Assembly: GCF_003332305.1 (NCBI RefSeq)
Contig: NZ_QOIO01000018.1
Location: forward strand, 1-64,000
Reading direction: 5' to 3'
DNA length: 64,000 bases
Source of the DNA: Microvirga aerophila
Lineage (GTDB): Bacteria; Pseudomonadota; Alphaproteobacteria; Rhizobiales; Beijerinckiaceae
Positions 44,707-53,909 of this stretch are shown piece after piece. Position 1 is the first letter of the stretch. Every line of letters starts with the position of its first letter. The notes below the pieces were generated by a model. That model was given only the letters and a program-made list of their open reading frames with translations, did no database searches and was not told the origin of the DNA. The position numbers and the translations under genes are program-made.

Positions 44707-46314
44707 TTAGAACGGAAGGGTTTTGGGACGCGCCCAATGATACCAGAGGGCAATCATCATGCGCGTCAGGGTAACGGCCGTGATGACGGTCGTCAGGATG
44801 CCGAGAATGAACACCACGGCGAAGCCGCGCACAGGGCCGGAGCCGAGGAAGAACAGGATCACGGCGGCAATCGCCATGGTGCTGTTGGAATCCACGATGG
44901 TCGCGAAGGCCCGCTCGAAGCCAGCTTGAACGCCGGACACGATGGAGCGCCCCGCCTTCACCTCTTCGCGGATGCGCTCGTAGATCAGCACGTTCGAGTC
45001 GACGGCCGTGCCGATGGTCAGAACGATGCCCGCAATGCCAGGCAACGTCAGGGTCGCCTCCAGGACCGACATGAGACCGAAGATCAGGCCTACGTGCACC
45101 AGAAGAGCGATGTTGGCGATAAGGCCGAACAGGCCATAGGTGGCGAACATGAAGATCATGACGAGGATAGCCGCCACATAGGTAGCCATCTTGCCGGCTT
45201 CGATGGAGTCCGCGCCGAGACCCGGACCGACCGTGCGCTCCTCGACGATGGTGAGCTTGGCCGGCAGCGCGCCTGCGCGCAGCAGGACCGCGAGATCGTT
45301 CGCCTGCTGGACGCTGAAGCGGCCCGAAATCTGGCCCGAGCCGCCCGTGATCGCGGACTGGATCGTGGGCGCGGAGATCACCTCGTTATCGAGCACGATG
45401 GCAAGCGGCCGGCCGATATTCTCGGTGGTTGCCTGGCCGAAGCGTTGCGCGCCGCGGATGTTGAAGCGGAAATTGACAATGGGCTCGTTGGTGCGGCTGT
45501 CGAAGGCCGGCTGCGCATCCACGAGATCGCCGCCTTCGACGATGATCTGACGCTCGACGGGGGTAAGCTGTCCGCCCGCATCGCGCATGGGCAGCATGTC
45601 CACATCCGCCGCGCCCTGCTGGCCAAGCAGACGGAATTCGAGCTTGGCCGTGCGCCCGAGGATGTCCTTGAGGCGCTGCGGATCCTGCAAGCCCGGAACT
45701 TGGACCAGGATACGGTCGACGCCCTGGCGCTGGATGTTCGGCTCGGTGGTGCCGAGCGCGTCGACACGCCGGCGCAGGACCTCGATGGCCTGATCCACGG
45801 CGCGGCGGACTCGCTCGTTCACGCCGGCTTCCGTGAAGTTCAGGGTGATCAGCCCCTCCGGCGTCACCGCCACGTCGATGTCGCGGTTTCCGGTCTGGCC
45901 GATGACCGCGTTGCCGATGGGCTGGGAGAGCTCGCGCAGGCGGGGCAGGAGGCGATCCCTGTCGCCCGCGTCCGGCACGCGCAGCTGTGCGCCGCGCTGG
46001 GTCATCTGAATGCCGCCCTGGGGCGACACGCGGGTCTCGCGCAGGATGCGTCGGATGTCGTCGCGGATCTGCGTGCTTTGCGTCCGCAAAAGGTCCGGCA
46101 CGTCCACTTCAAGCAGCACGTGAGAGCCGCCCTGCAGGTCGAGGCCGAGAACGATGGCGCGAGACGGGATCAGCCATGACGGCACCCATCCCGGCAGTGA
46201 GCGTTGGAACGCGTCGCGCGTCTCGCGGGTCATCGTGCTTGGAACTGCAAGGAGCAATCCAATGACGATAATCGCCATGGTGGCGATGATCTTGGACTTC
46301 GAGAAGCGCAGCAT
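44707..46314 (-). CDS. secD: Protein translocase subunit SecD
   Basis: The 535-residue SecD has an N-terminal helix and a large periplasmic domain with GLDLQGGSHVLLEVDVPDLL and VDALGTTEPNIQRQGVDRILVQVPGLQDP. The C-terminal six-helix part carries GLGADSIEAGKMAT and the conserved AVDSNVLIYERIREEVKAG. It is shorter than E. coli SecD (615) but normal for alphaproteobacteria. Gene order yajC-secD-secF is conserved here on the minus strand. Confidence 0.97.
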   Translation of the reverse strand: MLRFSKSKIIATMAIIVIGLLLAVPSTMTRETRDAFQRSLPGWVPSWLIPSRAIVLGLDLQGGSHVLLEVDVPDLLRTQSTQIRDDIRRILRETRVSPQGGIQMTQRGAQLRVPDAGDRDRLLPRLRELSQPIGNAVIGQTGNRDIDVAVTPEGLITLNFTEAGVNERVRRAVDQAIEVLRRRVDALGTTEPNIQRQGVDRILVQVPGLQDPQRLKDILGRTAKLEFRLLGQQGAADVDMLPMRDAGGQLTPVERQIIVEGGDLVDAQPAFDSRTNEPIVNFRFNIRGAQRFGQATTENIGRPLAIVLDNEVISAPTIQSAITGGSGQISGRFSVQQANDLAVLLRAGALPAKLTIVEERTVGPGLGADSIEAGKMATYVAAILVMIFMFATYGLFGLIANIALLVHVGLIFGLMSVLEATLTLPGIAGIVLTIGTAVDSNVLIYERIREEVKAGRSIVSGVQAGFERAFATIVDSNSTMAIAAVILFFLGSGPVRGFAVVFILGILTTVITAVTLTRMMIALWYHWARPKTLPF

Positions 46315-46351
46315 CGTCAGTTCAGCCTTTCTGCAGGATCGGGCGCGTTCG

Positions 46352-46696
46352 TCAGACCTTGACCGGTTCGCTCTTGGTGCGAACTTCGGAGATCATGGCC
46401 CTGGCGACCTTGACCTTCACGCCCTCGGCGATTTCGACCTCGATGTCGGCCGAGTCCTCGAGAACCTTGGTCACCTTGCCGATGATGCCGCCGGAGGTGA
46501 CCACCGTGTCCCCCCTGCGCACATTCTTGATCATTTCCTGATGCGCGCGCACCCGACGCTGCTGCGGCCGGATGATGAGGAACCACATGATGACAAAGAT
46601 GAGGATGAAGGGGACGAATTGCAAAATCATATCCGTCCCCCCTGCGGCGGGGGCCCCTTGCGCGAAGGCGGGTGAAATGAACAAGCGGCTCTCCAT
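46352..46696 (-). CDS. yajC: Preprotein translocase subunit YajC
   Basis: This 114-residue single-span protein is associated with SecDF. One membrane helix lies at MILQFVPFILIFVIMWFLI, followed by RPQQRRVRAHQEMI and the conserved GDTVVTSGGIIGKVTKV. The start at 46696 (MESRLFISPAFAQ) is chosen because the upstream extension to 46780 is not membrane-protein-like. It is the first gene of the yajC-secD-secF operon. Confidence 0.94.
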   Translation of the reverse strand: MESRLFISPAFAQGAPAAGGTDMILQFVPFILIFVIMWFLIIRPQQRRVRAHQEMIKNVRRGDTVVTSGGIIGKVTKVLEDSADIEVEIAEGVKVKVARAMISEVRTKSEPVKV

Positions 46697-46967
46697 GGAT
46701 AAAGGCGCGAGGCGGGCCTGAACCGCCCACCCGCGCCGGTCGGGATTAGAAGCGGGGCGGACTATACCCATCGACTCCACGAAATCAATGAAGTTGCGGG
46801 GATTTCCAAAGCCTGCGTCGATAGACGCTGCGGCAGCGTCGCAGCTGAGCCGTTTTTATCGGGTTGGAACTGGCTCTTCTTCCGGATAGGCCGCATTTTT
46901 GGCGGTGAACCGGATCCCCTTCGCCGGAAAAATACTCTAAGCACCTCTTTCCCACGTTGATGACATC

Positions 46968-47852
46968 ATGGTCGGTACCTTGGACGCCCTCACCTCCCCC
47001 GAATCCCTGGCTGTTCTGCAGCGCATCGCCGACGCCCTGGAGCGCCTTGCCCCCGCCGCCAGGCCCCAAGCGGATTTCTCCGAAGCGGACGCCTTTGTCT
47101 GGCAGGCGGCCAGCCGGAGGCTGTCCCCCGTGCCCAAGGTGAGCCGGGTCGAGATGAGCCTGCTGCGTGGGATCGACCGGGTGCGGGATACCCTGGCGGA
47201 GAACACCCAACGCTTCGCGAGGGGCCTTCCGGCCAACAACGCCCTGCTGTGGGGAGCGCGGGGCATGGGAAAATCCTCGCTCGTGAAAGCGGTCCATGCC
47301 GAGATCAATCACGCCCGGCCGGACGAATCGCGGCCCCTGAAGCTGATCGAGATCCACCGGGAGGACATCGAGACCCTGCCGGACCTGATGGCTTTCCTCC
47401 GCCCGGACCCACACCGCTTCATCATCTTCTGCGACGACCTTTCGTTCGACGCGGACGATACGTCCTACAAGTCGCTGAAGGCGGTGCTGGAAGGCGGGAT
47501 CGAAGGCCGGCCGGAGAACGTGATCTTCTACGCCACCTCGAACCGCCGCCATCTCCTGCCGCGGGACATGATGGAAAACGAGCGTTCGACCGCCATCAAT
47601 CCGGGCGAGGCGGTGGAGGAGAAGGTTTCCCTATCGGACCGCTTCGGTCTGTGGCTCGGCTTCCACAAGTGCAGCCAGGACGAATATCTCGACATGGTCT
47701 TCGGTTATATCGATCATCTGGGGCTCGAGGGAGACCGGGAGAGCATTCGGGCCGAGGCGCTCGAATGGGCGACGACCCGCGGTGCGCGGTCGGGACGCAC
47801 GGCCTGGCAGTTCATCCAGGACCTGGCAGGCCGCTTGGGGCGGGCGATCTGA
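46968..47852 (+). CDS. DUF815 family ATP-binding protein
   Basis: The 294-residue AAA-like ATPase has the Walker A GARGMGKSS (96-104) and a Walker-B-like FIIFCDDLSF. A sensor-like VIFYATSNRRHLLP follows, then ENERSTAINPGEAVEEKVSLSDRFG, the DUF815 signature. It is cytoplasmic and of unknown function; the family occurs next to yajC in many alphaproteobacteria and is here divergent from it. The length is standard. Confidence 0.92.
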   Translation: MVGTLDALTSPESLAVLQRIADALERLAPAARPQADFSEADAFVWQAASRRLSPVPKVSRVEMSLLRGIDRVRDTLAENTQRFARGLPANNALLWGARGMGKSSLVKAVHAEINHARPDESRPLKLIEIHREDIETLPDLMAFLRPDPHRFIIFCDDLSFDADDTSYKSLKAVLEGGIEGRPENVIFYATSNRRHLLPRDMMENERSTAINPGEAVEEKVSLSDRFGLWLGFHKCSQDEYLDMVFGYIDHLGLEGDRESIRAEALEWATTRGARSGRTAWQFIQDLAGRLGRAI

Positions 47853-47958
47853 GCCTCGACCATCGGTCATAGCCGGGATCGTCTTCCAGCCGAGCCTCCC
47901 TGTTCCCTCCCCGCAAGGGGGAGGGAGGAGCGTGCGACCTGAAAGCTAGAACAACAAA

Positions 47959-47985
47959 GGGACGGTGGCTGAGCTCCACCGTCCC
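47959..47985. terminator. Hairpin between convergent genes
   Basis: GGGACGGTGG/CCACCGTCCC with a seven-base loop lies between the DUF815 gene (plus) and the LytM lipoprotein gene (minus). The T-run is weak on either side, but the position suggests a bidirectional terminator. Confidence 0.6.
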
Positions 47986-48037
47986 CTCGTTTAACCAGCC
48001 CACGGGTCGCGCAGGCCGGTCGGAACAGAATTCCTGG

Positions 48038-49141
48038 TTAACCGCCGAGATACTTGACCGGGTCGACCGGGGTCGAACCTTTCCGGATTTCGAAGTGCAG
48101 CTGCGGCGAGGTCACGTTGCCGGTCTGGCCGGAGGTGGCGATCACCTGGCCGCGCTTCACCTGCTCTCCCCGCTTGACGTTGAGTGAACCATTGTGGGCG
48201 TAGGCCGAGACGTAACCGTTCTCGTGGCGAATGAGGACGAGGTTGCCGTAGCCTTTCACCTCGCTGCCCGCATAGGTGACGGTTCCGGCCTCGGCGGCCT
48301 TGACCGGGGTCCCTTCGGGAACCGCGATGTTGATGCCTTCGTTGCCGCCATTGGCGCCGAAGCCGGCGATGACGCGGCCACGAGCCGGCCACCGGAAATC
48401 ACCGGAGATGCTGGCGGTCTGTTCGGGCTCGGGCGTCGGAGCCTTGGCGGCCTCCGGCTGCGCCACCGGCGCGGGAGCCGGAGCAACAGGCTGCATCGCG
48501 ACGGGCTTCACAGGCTGGGGCTCGATGAGCGCCGCCACCTTGGGAGCCTGGACGGGCTTGGGCTCGACCACAGGCTGAGGAGCGGAGACCAGGGGCTGGG
48601 CCGAGGCCGTGACAACCCTCGCCGGCTCTGCCTTCGCGGAAGCCCGCTCGAACTTGGCAGGCAGGGGCTGAACCTGAGCGGTGGAGATCATACCAGGACG
48701 AGCGCGCTTGGGCGTCTCGATCGGCTCGACGGGCTTGGCTGCGGCCTTCGAGTTGTCGACGAGACGGAACTTGGGCTGAGGCGCCGGCTGAACGGCGGCC
48801 GTCTGCATGGGTGACGCGGAGCGCGTTGGAGCAGGCGTATAGGCGGCCGGGGCGGCAGCGGTTCGCGTGGGCTGCGAAAGAGGCTGGGACTGCACGGGCG
48901 GCAGGGCCTGGGCATGAACGGATGGGGTCGGCGTTGCGGCGGAAGCGTAGGGCTGAGCCGGTGCGGACGGAGCGGGCTCGCTCGATGCCACTCTCTCGCT
49001 GGACGCAAACGGATTGGAGAATGGATTCTCGGCAAACCGCATGGTGTCCGTACTACAGGCTGCCGCAGTACTGCCGATCAACCCCACCAGAGCGATCCGC
49101 GAAACCGCGATCCATTGCCCAGAACCCACACGCAAACGCAT
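48038..49141 (-). CDS. NlpD-like lipoprotein with degenerate LytM (M23) domain
   Basis: The 367-residue lipoprotein has the lipobox TAAAC (Cys29), a long Ala/Pro/Gln-rich middle (about 40-240), and a C-terminal LytM domain from about 245. Zinc ligands are mostly replaced: the usual HDGIDI is NEGINI and the usual HLHFE is QLHFE, leaving only isolated histidines. It is therefore probably an amidase activator of the NlpD/EnvC type rather than an enzyme. Unlike typical NlpD, I see no LysM domain. It follows pcm and surE, matching the surE-pcm-nlpD order of many proteobacteria. Confidence 0.85.
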   Translation of the reverse strand: MRLRVGSGQWIAVSRIALVGLIGSTAAACSTDTMRFAENPFSNPFASSERVASSEPAPSAPAQPYASAATPTPSVHAQALPPVQSQPLSQPTRTAAAPAAYTPAPTRSASPMQTAAVQPAPQPKFRLVDNSKAAAKPVEPIETPKRARPGMISTAQVQPLPAKFERASAKAEPARVVTASAQPLVSAPQPVVEPKPVQAPKVAALIEPQPVKPVAMQPVAPAPAPVAQPEAAKAPTPEPEQTASISGDFRWPARGRVIAGFGANGGNEGINIAVPEGTPVKAAEAGTVTYAGSEVKGYGNLVLIRHENGYVSAYAHNGSLNVKRGEQVKRGQVIATSGQTGNVTSPQLHFEIRKGSTPVDPVKYLGG

Positions 49142-49258
49142 GACACTTACACCCCAACCACACGCAACTCGATGAAGCCATTAAAAGCCGATTCAGGTTA
49201 AGCAACCGTTGCTGTGGTGCTTTTATTCGTAACCTTGACTGGATTTTTTCGAGGCTGC

Positions 49259-49963
49259 TCAAAGGGTCGTGGCGACGCCGGTCACGAGCGGCGCGATCCG
49301 CAGATTCGCGCCGGGCTCCTGTCGCAACTCACCGTCTTCCTGGCGGTCGATGCGGACCAGGCGCGGCGCCCCGCCGGCGCTGAGAGCCCCCACCAGGCGT
49401 CCGCCTGGCGCGAGCAGCGACGTGACAGAGGACGGGACGGCGCCGACCGCGCCGTTGAGCAGGATCCGGTCGAACCTGTCCCGCGGGCGCGCCGCCAAAC
49501 CATCTCCGACCTCGAGGCGGGTTCCGCTAGCCTCGACGATCCTGAGGTGCTGCGCGGCGCTCTCGGCTAGGGTGTTGAAGCGCTCCACCGAATGAACCTC
49601 GGCCCTGAGCTTGGCGAGGAGCGCCGTGACGTACCCCGTGCCGGTTCCCACCTCCAGCACGCGCTGCCCGGGCTGGACCCCGAGCGCCAGGAGCATCGCC
49701 GCGACCGTTCGGGGGGCGGTCATGGTCTGGCCGCAGGGAAGCGGCAGGGCGACATCGGTGCGCGAGAGGTCGGAGAAGCGGCGCGGGGCGAACACCTCTC
49801 GCGGCACCAGCTCCATGGCGCGCAACAGAGCGATGTCGCGGATGCCGCGCGCCCTCAACGACAGAACGAACGATGCGGCCCCGATGGCCTGCTCGTCCAC
49901 ACGGTGGTCATCCGGCAGGAAAGGAAAATGGATCGGCCCTGGTCCCGGATGATGGTCTGTCAT
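49259..49963 (-). CDS. pcm: Protein-L-isoaspartate O-methyltransferase
   Basis: Pcm methylates abnormal L-isoaspartyl residues so that damaged proteins can be repaired. The 234-residue enzyme has VPREVFAPRRF, GQTMTAPRTVAAMLLAL and the SAM-binding VLEVGTGTGYVTALLA, then the DGLAARP...FDRILLNGAVG block. In the last block the usual DAI is replaced by LNGAVG, as in many rhizobial copies. It lies between surE and the LytM lipoprotein gene on one strand. Confidence 0.93.
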   Translation of the reverse strand: MTDHHPGPGPIHFPFLPDDHRVDEQAIGAASFVLSLRARGIRDIALLRAMELVPREVFAPRRFSDLSRTDVALPLPCGQTMTAPRTVAAMLLALGVQPGQRVLEVGTGTGYVTALLAKLRAEVHSVERFNTLAESAAQHLRIVEASGTRLEVGDGLAARPRDRFDRILLNGAVGAVPSSVTSLLAPGGRLVGALSAGGAPRLVRIDRQEDGELRQEPGANLRIAPLVTGVATTL

Positions 49964-49980
49964 GGTTCCGCCTCGCCTCC

Positions 49981-50742
49981 TCAGTCGAAGGCCTGAGCGT
50001 AGCGCGTCAGCGTCGGCTCGTCAGTCATGTCGAGGCGCAGGGGCGTGATCGCGATGCGGCGATTGGCGATGGCCCAGAGATCGGTGCCGTTGCCGGGAGT
50101 GAACGGACGGCGCTCGAAGGCGATCCAGTAATAGGGATTGCCGCGTCCGTCCTGCCGCTCGTCGAGGCGAAGGAGCTCCTGCGCCCGCTGCCCCTGGTTC
50201 ACGACCGCCGAGCCTTCCACGTCTTCCGGCTCGCAATCCGGGAAGTTGACGTTGACCAGAATGCCCTTGTCGATCCCGGTTTCGAGGATCTTGCGAATGA
50301 CCTTCGGGCCGTGATGCTCGGCGCAGTGCCATTTGAGCGAATTGCGGCTGCCGGCCCCATAGGCCTGCGAGAGCGCGATGGACGGGACGCCCAGGATCGT
50401 GCCCTCGATGGCTCCCGCGACAGTGCCGGAATAGCTCACGTCCTCGGCCACGTTCTGGCCGCGGTTGACGCCGGACAGGACCAGATCGGGCTTGTGCTCG
50501 CGCATGAGCTGGCGGATGCCCATGATGACGCAATCGGTCGGCGTGCCTTTGACGGCGAAATGCCGGTCCGAGATCTCCCGCAGGCGCAGGGGATCGTTCA
50601 GCGACAGGGAATGAGAGACGCCGCTCTGGTCGGTTTCCGGGGCGACGACCCAGACGTCATCTGACAAGGCCCTGGCGATGGCCTCCAGGGTCTTCAGGCC
50701 AGGCGCATGGATGCCGTCGTCGTTGGTGCAGAGGATGCGCAT
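49981..50742 (-). CDS. surE: 5'/3'-nucleotidase SurE
   Basis: The 253-residue metal-dependent survival-protein phosphatase hydrolyses nucleoside monophosphates. The active site is [15 protein letters not shown] (Asp8, Asp9), then [12 protein letters not shown] and [25 protein letters not shown]. The start at 50742 lies one base after the serS stop codon, so the two are coupled; the frame extending into serS is not real. Confidence 0.97.
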   Translation of the reverse strand: MRILCTNDDGIHAPGLKTLEAIARALSDDVWVVAPETDQSGVSHSLSLNDPLRLREISDRHFAVKGTPTDCVIMGIRQLMREHKPDLVLSGVNRGQNVAEDVSYSGTVAGAIEGTILGVPSIALSQAYGAGSRNSLKWHCAEHHGPKVIRKILETGIDKGILVNVNFPDCEPEDVEGSAVVNQGQRAQELLRLDERQDGRGNPYYWIAFERRPFTPGNGTDLWAIANRRIAITPLRLDMTDEPTLTRYAQAFD

Positions 50743-50743
50743 G

Positions 50744-52108
50744 TCAGGCCTGCCGCTCGATCCGGGTGAGGCCACCCATATAGGGCTGGAGCGCCGTCGG
50801 GACCGTGACGCTGCCATCCGGGTTCTGATAATTCTCCAGCACCGCCACCATGGTCCGACCCACCGCGAGCCCCGAGCCGTTGAGGGTGTGGACGAAGCGC
50901 GGAGCTTTTTCGCTAGCGGCGCGATAGCGCGCATTCATCCGGCGCGCCTGAAAATCGGTGCAGACCGAGCAGCTCGAAATCTCGCGATACATCCCCTGCC
51001 CCGGCAACCAGACCTCGATGTCATAGGTCTTCGCCGAGGCGAATCCCATATCCCCCGTGCAGAGCGTCATGGTGCGGAAAGGAAGGTCGAGTTTCTTCAG
51101 CACGTTCTCGGCGCTGGTGAGCATGCGCTCGTGCTCGTCCGACGAGGTTTCGGGCGTTGTGATCGACACCAGCTCGCATTTCACGAACTGGTGCTGGCGG
51201 ATCATGCCGCGGGTGTCGCGGCCAGCCGAGCCCGCCTCGGCCCGGAAGCTCGGAGTGAGCGCCGTGAAGCGCAGGGGAAGCTCCTCCTCGGACAGGATCA
51301 GCTCCCGGACGAGGTTGGTTAGGGTCACTTCCGCCGTGGGGATAAGTCCATAACGGGCTTCCTTGACGATCTGCTGCAGCCCCTCGCGCGTCACCCCATC
51401 GGCAACGGCGGAAGCGATGAACTGCTCCAGGGCCGACCCAGGAAACGCCCAGAATTGGTCGTCTTCGAATTTCGGTAGTTGCGCGGTGCCGAACATGGCA
51501 TCGTCGCGCACCAGCAGAGGCGGGTTCACCTCGGTATAGCCGTGCTCGTTCGTATGCAGGTCGATCATGAACTGACCAAGCGCCCGCTCCAGGCGGGCAA
51601 GGCCGCCTTTCAGCACAACGAAACGCGAGCCGGAGAGCTTCGCGGCGGTCTCGAAATCCATCAGGCCGAGCTCTTCGCCGATCTCGAAATGCTGCTTGGC
51701 GGCTTCCAGGTTCTTCGGGGAGCCGAAGCGGTGGCGCTCCACATTGCCCGCCTCGTCGGCTCCAACAGGCACATCATCCTTCGGGGTGTTCGGGATGGCG
51801 GCCAGCATGGCGTGAAGCTCCGCCTCGGCTTCCCGGGCGTCCTGCTCCAAACGCGGGATGCTCTCTTTCAGCCGCGCGACCTCTGCCATCAGATCCTGGG
51901 CCCGCGCCTCGTCCTTCTTCGCCTTGGCCTGGCCGATTTCCTTGGAGAGGCTGTTGCGGCGCTCCAGCTCTCCCTGCGCGGCCGAGATCGCGGACCTGCG
52001 GCGCTCGTCGAGGGCGATCACGCGCTCGGACAAGGGCTCCATGCCCCGTTTCCTGAGGCCTTGGTCGAAAGCCGCGGGATTGTCGCGGATGGAACGAATG
52101 TCATGCAT
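50744..52108 (-). CDS. serS: Seryl-tRNA synthetase
   Basis: The 454-residue class II synthetase has the N-terminal coiled-coil tRNA-binding arm (about 30-105: [27 protein letters not shown]...) and the class II motifs. Motif 2 lies in [26 protein letters not shown], and motif 3 lies in [26 protein letters not shown]. The start at 52108 gives [11 protein letters not shown], the normal N-terminus. Upstream is tatC and downstream surE on the same strand. Confidence 0.97.
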   Translation of the reverse strand: MHDIRSIRDNPAAFDQGLRKRGMEPLSERVIALDERRRSAISAAQGELERRNSLSKEIGQAKAKKDEARAQDLMAEVARLKESIPRLEQDAREAEAELHAMLAAIPNTPKDDVPVGADEAGNVERHRFGSPKNLEAAKQHFEIGEELGLMDFETAAKLSGSRFVVLKGGLARLERALGQFMIDLHTNEHGYTEVNPPLLVRDDAMFGTAQLPKFEDDQFWAFPGSALEQFIASAVADGVTREGLQQIVKEARYGLIPTAEVTLTNLVRELILSEEELPLRFTALTPSFRAEAGSAGRDTRGMIRQHQFVKCELVSITTPETSSDEHERMLTSAENVLKKLDLPFRTMTLCTGDMGFASAKTYDIEVWLPGQGMYREISSCSVCTDFQARRMNARYRAASEKAPRFVHTLNGSGLAVGRTMVAVLENYQNPDGSVTVPTALQPYMGGLTRIERQA

Positions 52109-52208
52109 AGGACTGGGACCGTGCTCTAAGGCGCGGCCCTGCCCTCGCGACACGACCGCCCCTCGCTATGCCAAGGTGGTTTTTCGGCGCTTGCGAAGGC
52201 CCTTGAGC

Positions 52209-53009
52209 CTAACCGGCCGCCGCGCGCGCGGCCTCGGCTTCCGCGCGCTTCCTCTCCACCATGCGGACGGAGAGGATGGACGCCTCGTAAAGAAGCAAGG
52301 TGGGGATCGCAAGGGCGAACTGGCTGATCACGTCGGGCGGGGTCAGAACGGCCGCGATGACAAACACGAAGACGATCGCGTAGCGGCGCTTGTCCTTGAG
52401 AAACTGCGAATCGATGATCCCAGCCCGGGCGAGCAGGGTCAGGATCACGGGAAGCTGGAAGCAGATGCCGAAGGCGAAGATCAGCGTCATGATCAGCGAC
52501 AGATACTCGCTGACCTTCGGCAGGAACTCGATGGCCGGAGAGGTATCGGTGGCAAGCTGCTGCATGCCGACCGAGAACCTCATGAGGAGCGGCATCGCGA
52601 CGAAATACACGCAGGCCGCGCCAACCGCGAATAGAACCGGCGTGGCCACCAGGTAGGGCAGGAACGCCTTGCGTTCGTTTCGGTAGAGGCCCGGCGCGAC
52701 GAACTTGTAGATCTGCGCCGCGATGACCGGGAATGCCAGGAAGCCCGCGCCGAAGGCCGCGACCTGGATCTGCGTGAAAAGGTATTCCAGGCCGTGGGTG
52801 TAGACGAGATGCGCCCTGTCGGGCGAGCCGACCGCGAGGACATACGGCCAGACCAAGGCATTGTAGATGTACTTCGCGCCTGCGAAGCAGATGAAGAACA
52901 TGAGCACGAAGGCAATCAGCGCCCGGATCAGGCGCGTGCGCAACTCGGTCAGATGCTCGATCAAAGGCGCGCGCGATGCCTCGACCTCGTCATGGTCAGC
53001 GGTGGTCAT
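52209..53009 (-). CDS. tatC: Sec-independent protein translocase TatC
   Basis: TatC is the receptor of the Tat pathway for folded proteins with twin-arginine signals. The 266-residue protein has six membrane helices. It carries the family motifs HLTELRTRLIRALIAF at the start, FVAPGLYRNERKAFLPYL in the first half and FAFGICFQLPVILTLLARAGI. A hydrophilic end rich in Ala/Glu follows. Its ATG overlaps the tatB stop by four bases. Confidence 0.97.
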   Translation of the reverse strand: MTTADHDEVEASRAPLIEHLTELRTRLIRALIAFVLMFFICFAGAKYIYNALVWPYVLAVGSPDRAHLVYTHGLEYLFTQIQVAAFGAGFLAFPVIAAQIYKFVAPGLYRNERKAFLPYLVATPVLFAVGAACVYFVAMPLLMRFSVGMQQLATDTSPAIEFLPKVSEYLSLIMTLIFAFGICFQLPVILTLLARAGIIDSQFLKDKRRYAIVFVFVIAAVLTPPDVISQFALAIPTLLLYEASILSVRMVERKRAEAEAARAAAG

Positions 53010-53536
53010 GAGGCTTTCAAATCCGATTTTTCGTCCAACGCGGCTCTGGCTGCCGCGGCCTTCTCGGCTTCGATCTCCGCCTCCCGCCGCAGGGATTCAG
53101 CGATCACCTCGGCCGGATCGTCGATGGGCTCGACAGGGGGAATCGGCAAGGGGACGTCAGGCTCGACAGGCGCCGGCAACGTCGCCTCTCCGGTCACCTG
53201 AGCGATGGCAGGCTCCTCCGTGGAAGCCGGCGCCTGAGACGTTACAGGTGCGTCCACAGCGGTCTTCAGCTCGTCCCGGATCGACTGGATGGGGTTGAAG
53301 CCCTTGTTCATCGAGGACACGGAATCGTTCATGCCCTGGAGCTGCTGCTTGACGTCGTCGAGCTCGGCCTCACGGATAGCTTCCTGGAACTGCCCCTGAA
53401 ACTCCGCCGCCATGCGGCGGACCTTGCCGGTCACCTGTCCCACGGTGCGCAGCGCTCGCGGCAGGTCCTTGGGGCCGATGACTATCAGCGCGACGGCGCC
53501 GATCACCATCACCTCACCCCAGCTCATGTCCAACAT
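53006..53536 (-). CDS. tatB: Sec-independent protein translocase TatB
   Basis: The 176-residue protein has one N-terminal helix (MLDMSWGEVMVIGAVALIVIGPKDLPRALRTVG), an amphipathic helix with VRRMAAEFQGQFQEAIREAELDDVKQQLQ, and a long Pro/Ala-rich tail. The GPKDLPRALR motif is typical. It lies between tatA and tatC, coupled to tatC by a four-base overlap. Confidence 0.95.
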   Translation of the reverse strand: MLDMSWGEVMVIGAVALIVIGPKDLPRALRTVGQVTGKVRRMAAEFQGQFQEAIREAELDDVKQQLQGMNDSVSSMNKGFNPIQSIRDELKTAVDAPVTSQAPASTEEPAIAQVTGEATLPAPVEPDVPLPIPPVEPIDDPAEVIAESLRREAEIEAEKAAAARAALDEKSDLKAS

Positions 53537-53598
53537 GGCGTGGCCTCGAACCCTACCCCAACAATACTCACATGCCGCGGCAAGCGGCGCTCTGTTTA

Positions 53599-53853
53599 TC
53601 AGCCGATCTTGTGATCGGTCGTCGCGCTGGTCGTTGCGCCGGTGGCCGGCGTACCGGCCTGATGATCGAGCGTACGGACCGGCTCGGACGGGGAAACCGG
53701 CTTCACGGCCGTTTCATCCTCCGACATGCCCTTCTTGAAGGCCTTGATGCCCTTCGCGACATCGCCCATGAGATCGGAAATCTTGCCGCGCCCGAACAGC
53801 AGGACGACGATCAAGCCGACAACGATCCAATGCCAAATACTAGCGCCACCCAT
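53599..53853 (-). CDS. tatA: Sec-independent protein translocase TatA
   Basis: The 84-residue protein has the membrane helix [37 protein letters not shown] and a short acidic tail, the standard TatA layout. It forms the pore oligomer of the Tat system. It is separated from tatB by about 60 bases and from the upstream ABC ATPase gene by 56 bases. Confidence 0.95.
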   Translation of the reverse strand: MGGASIWHWIVVGLIVVLLFGRGKISDLMGDVAKGIKAFKKGMSEDETAVKPVSPSEPVRTLDHQAGTPATGATTSATTDHKIG

Positions 53854-53909
53854 AGCGATCCTCCTGCGCCTTATGCGGCGCGGCTTCTAAACTTAAACCC
53901 GTGGCCAAC

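Noticed and set aside
43702-46179. 825-codon plus-strand open frame
   Set aside because: Antisense of secF/secD with His/Arg/Glu-rich random composition.
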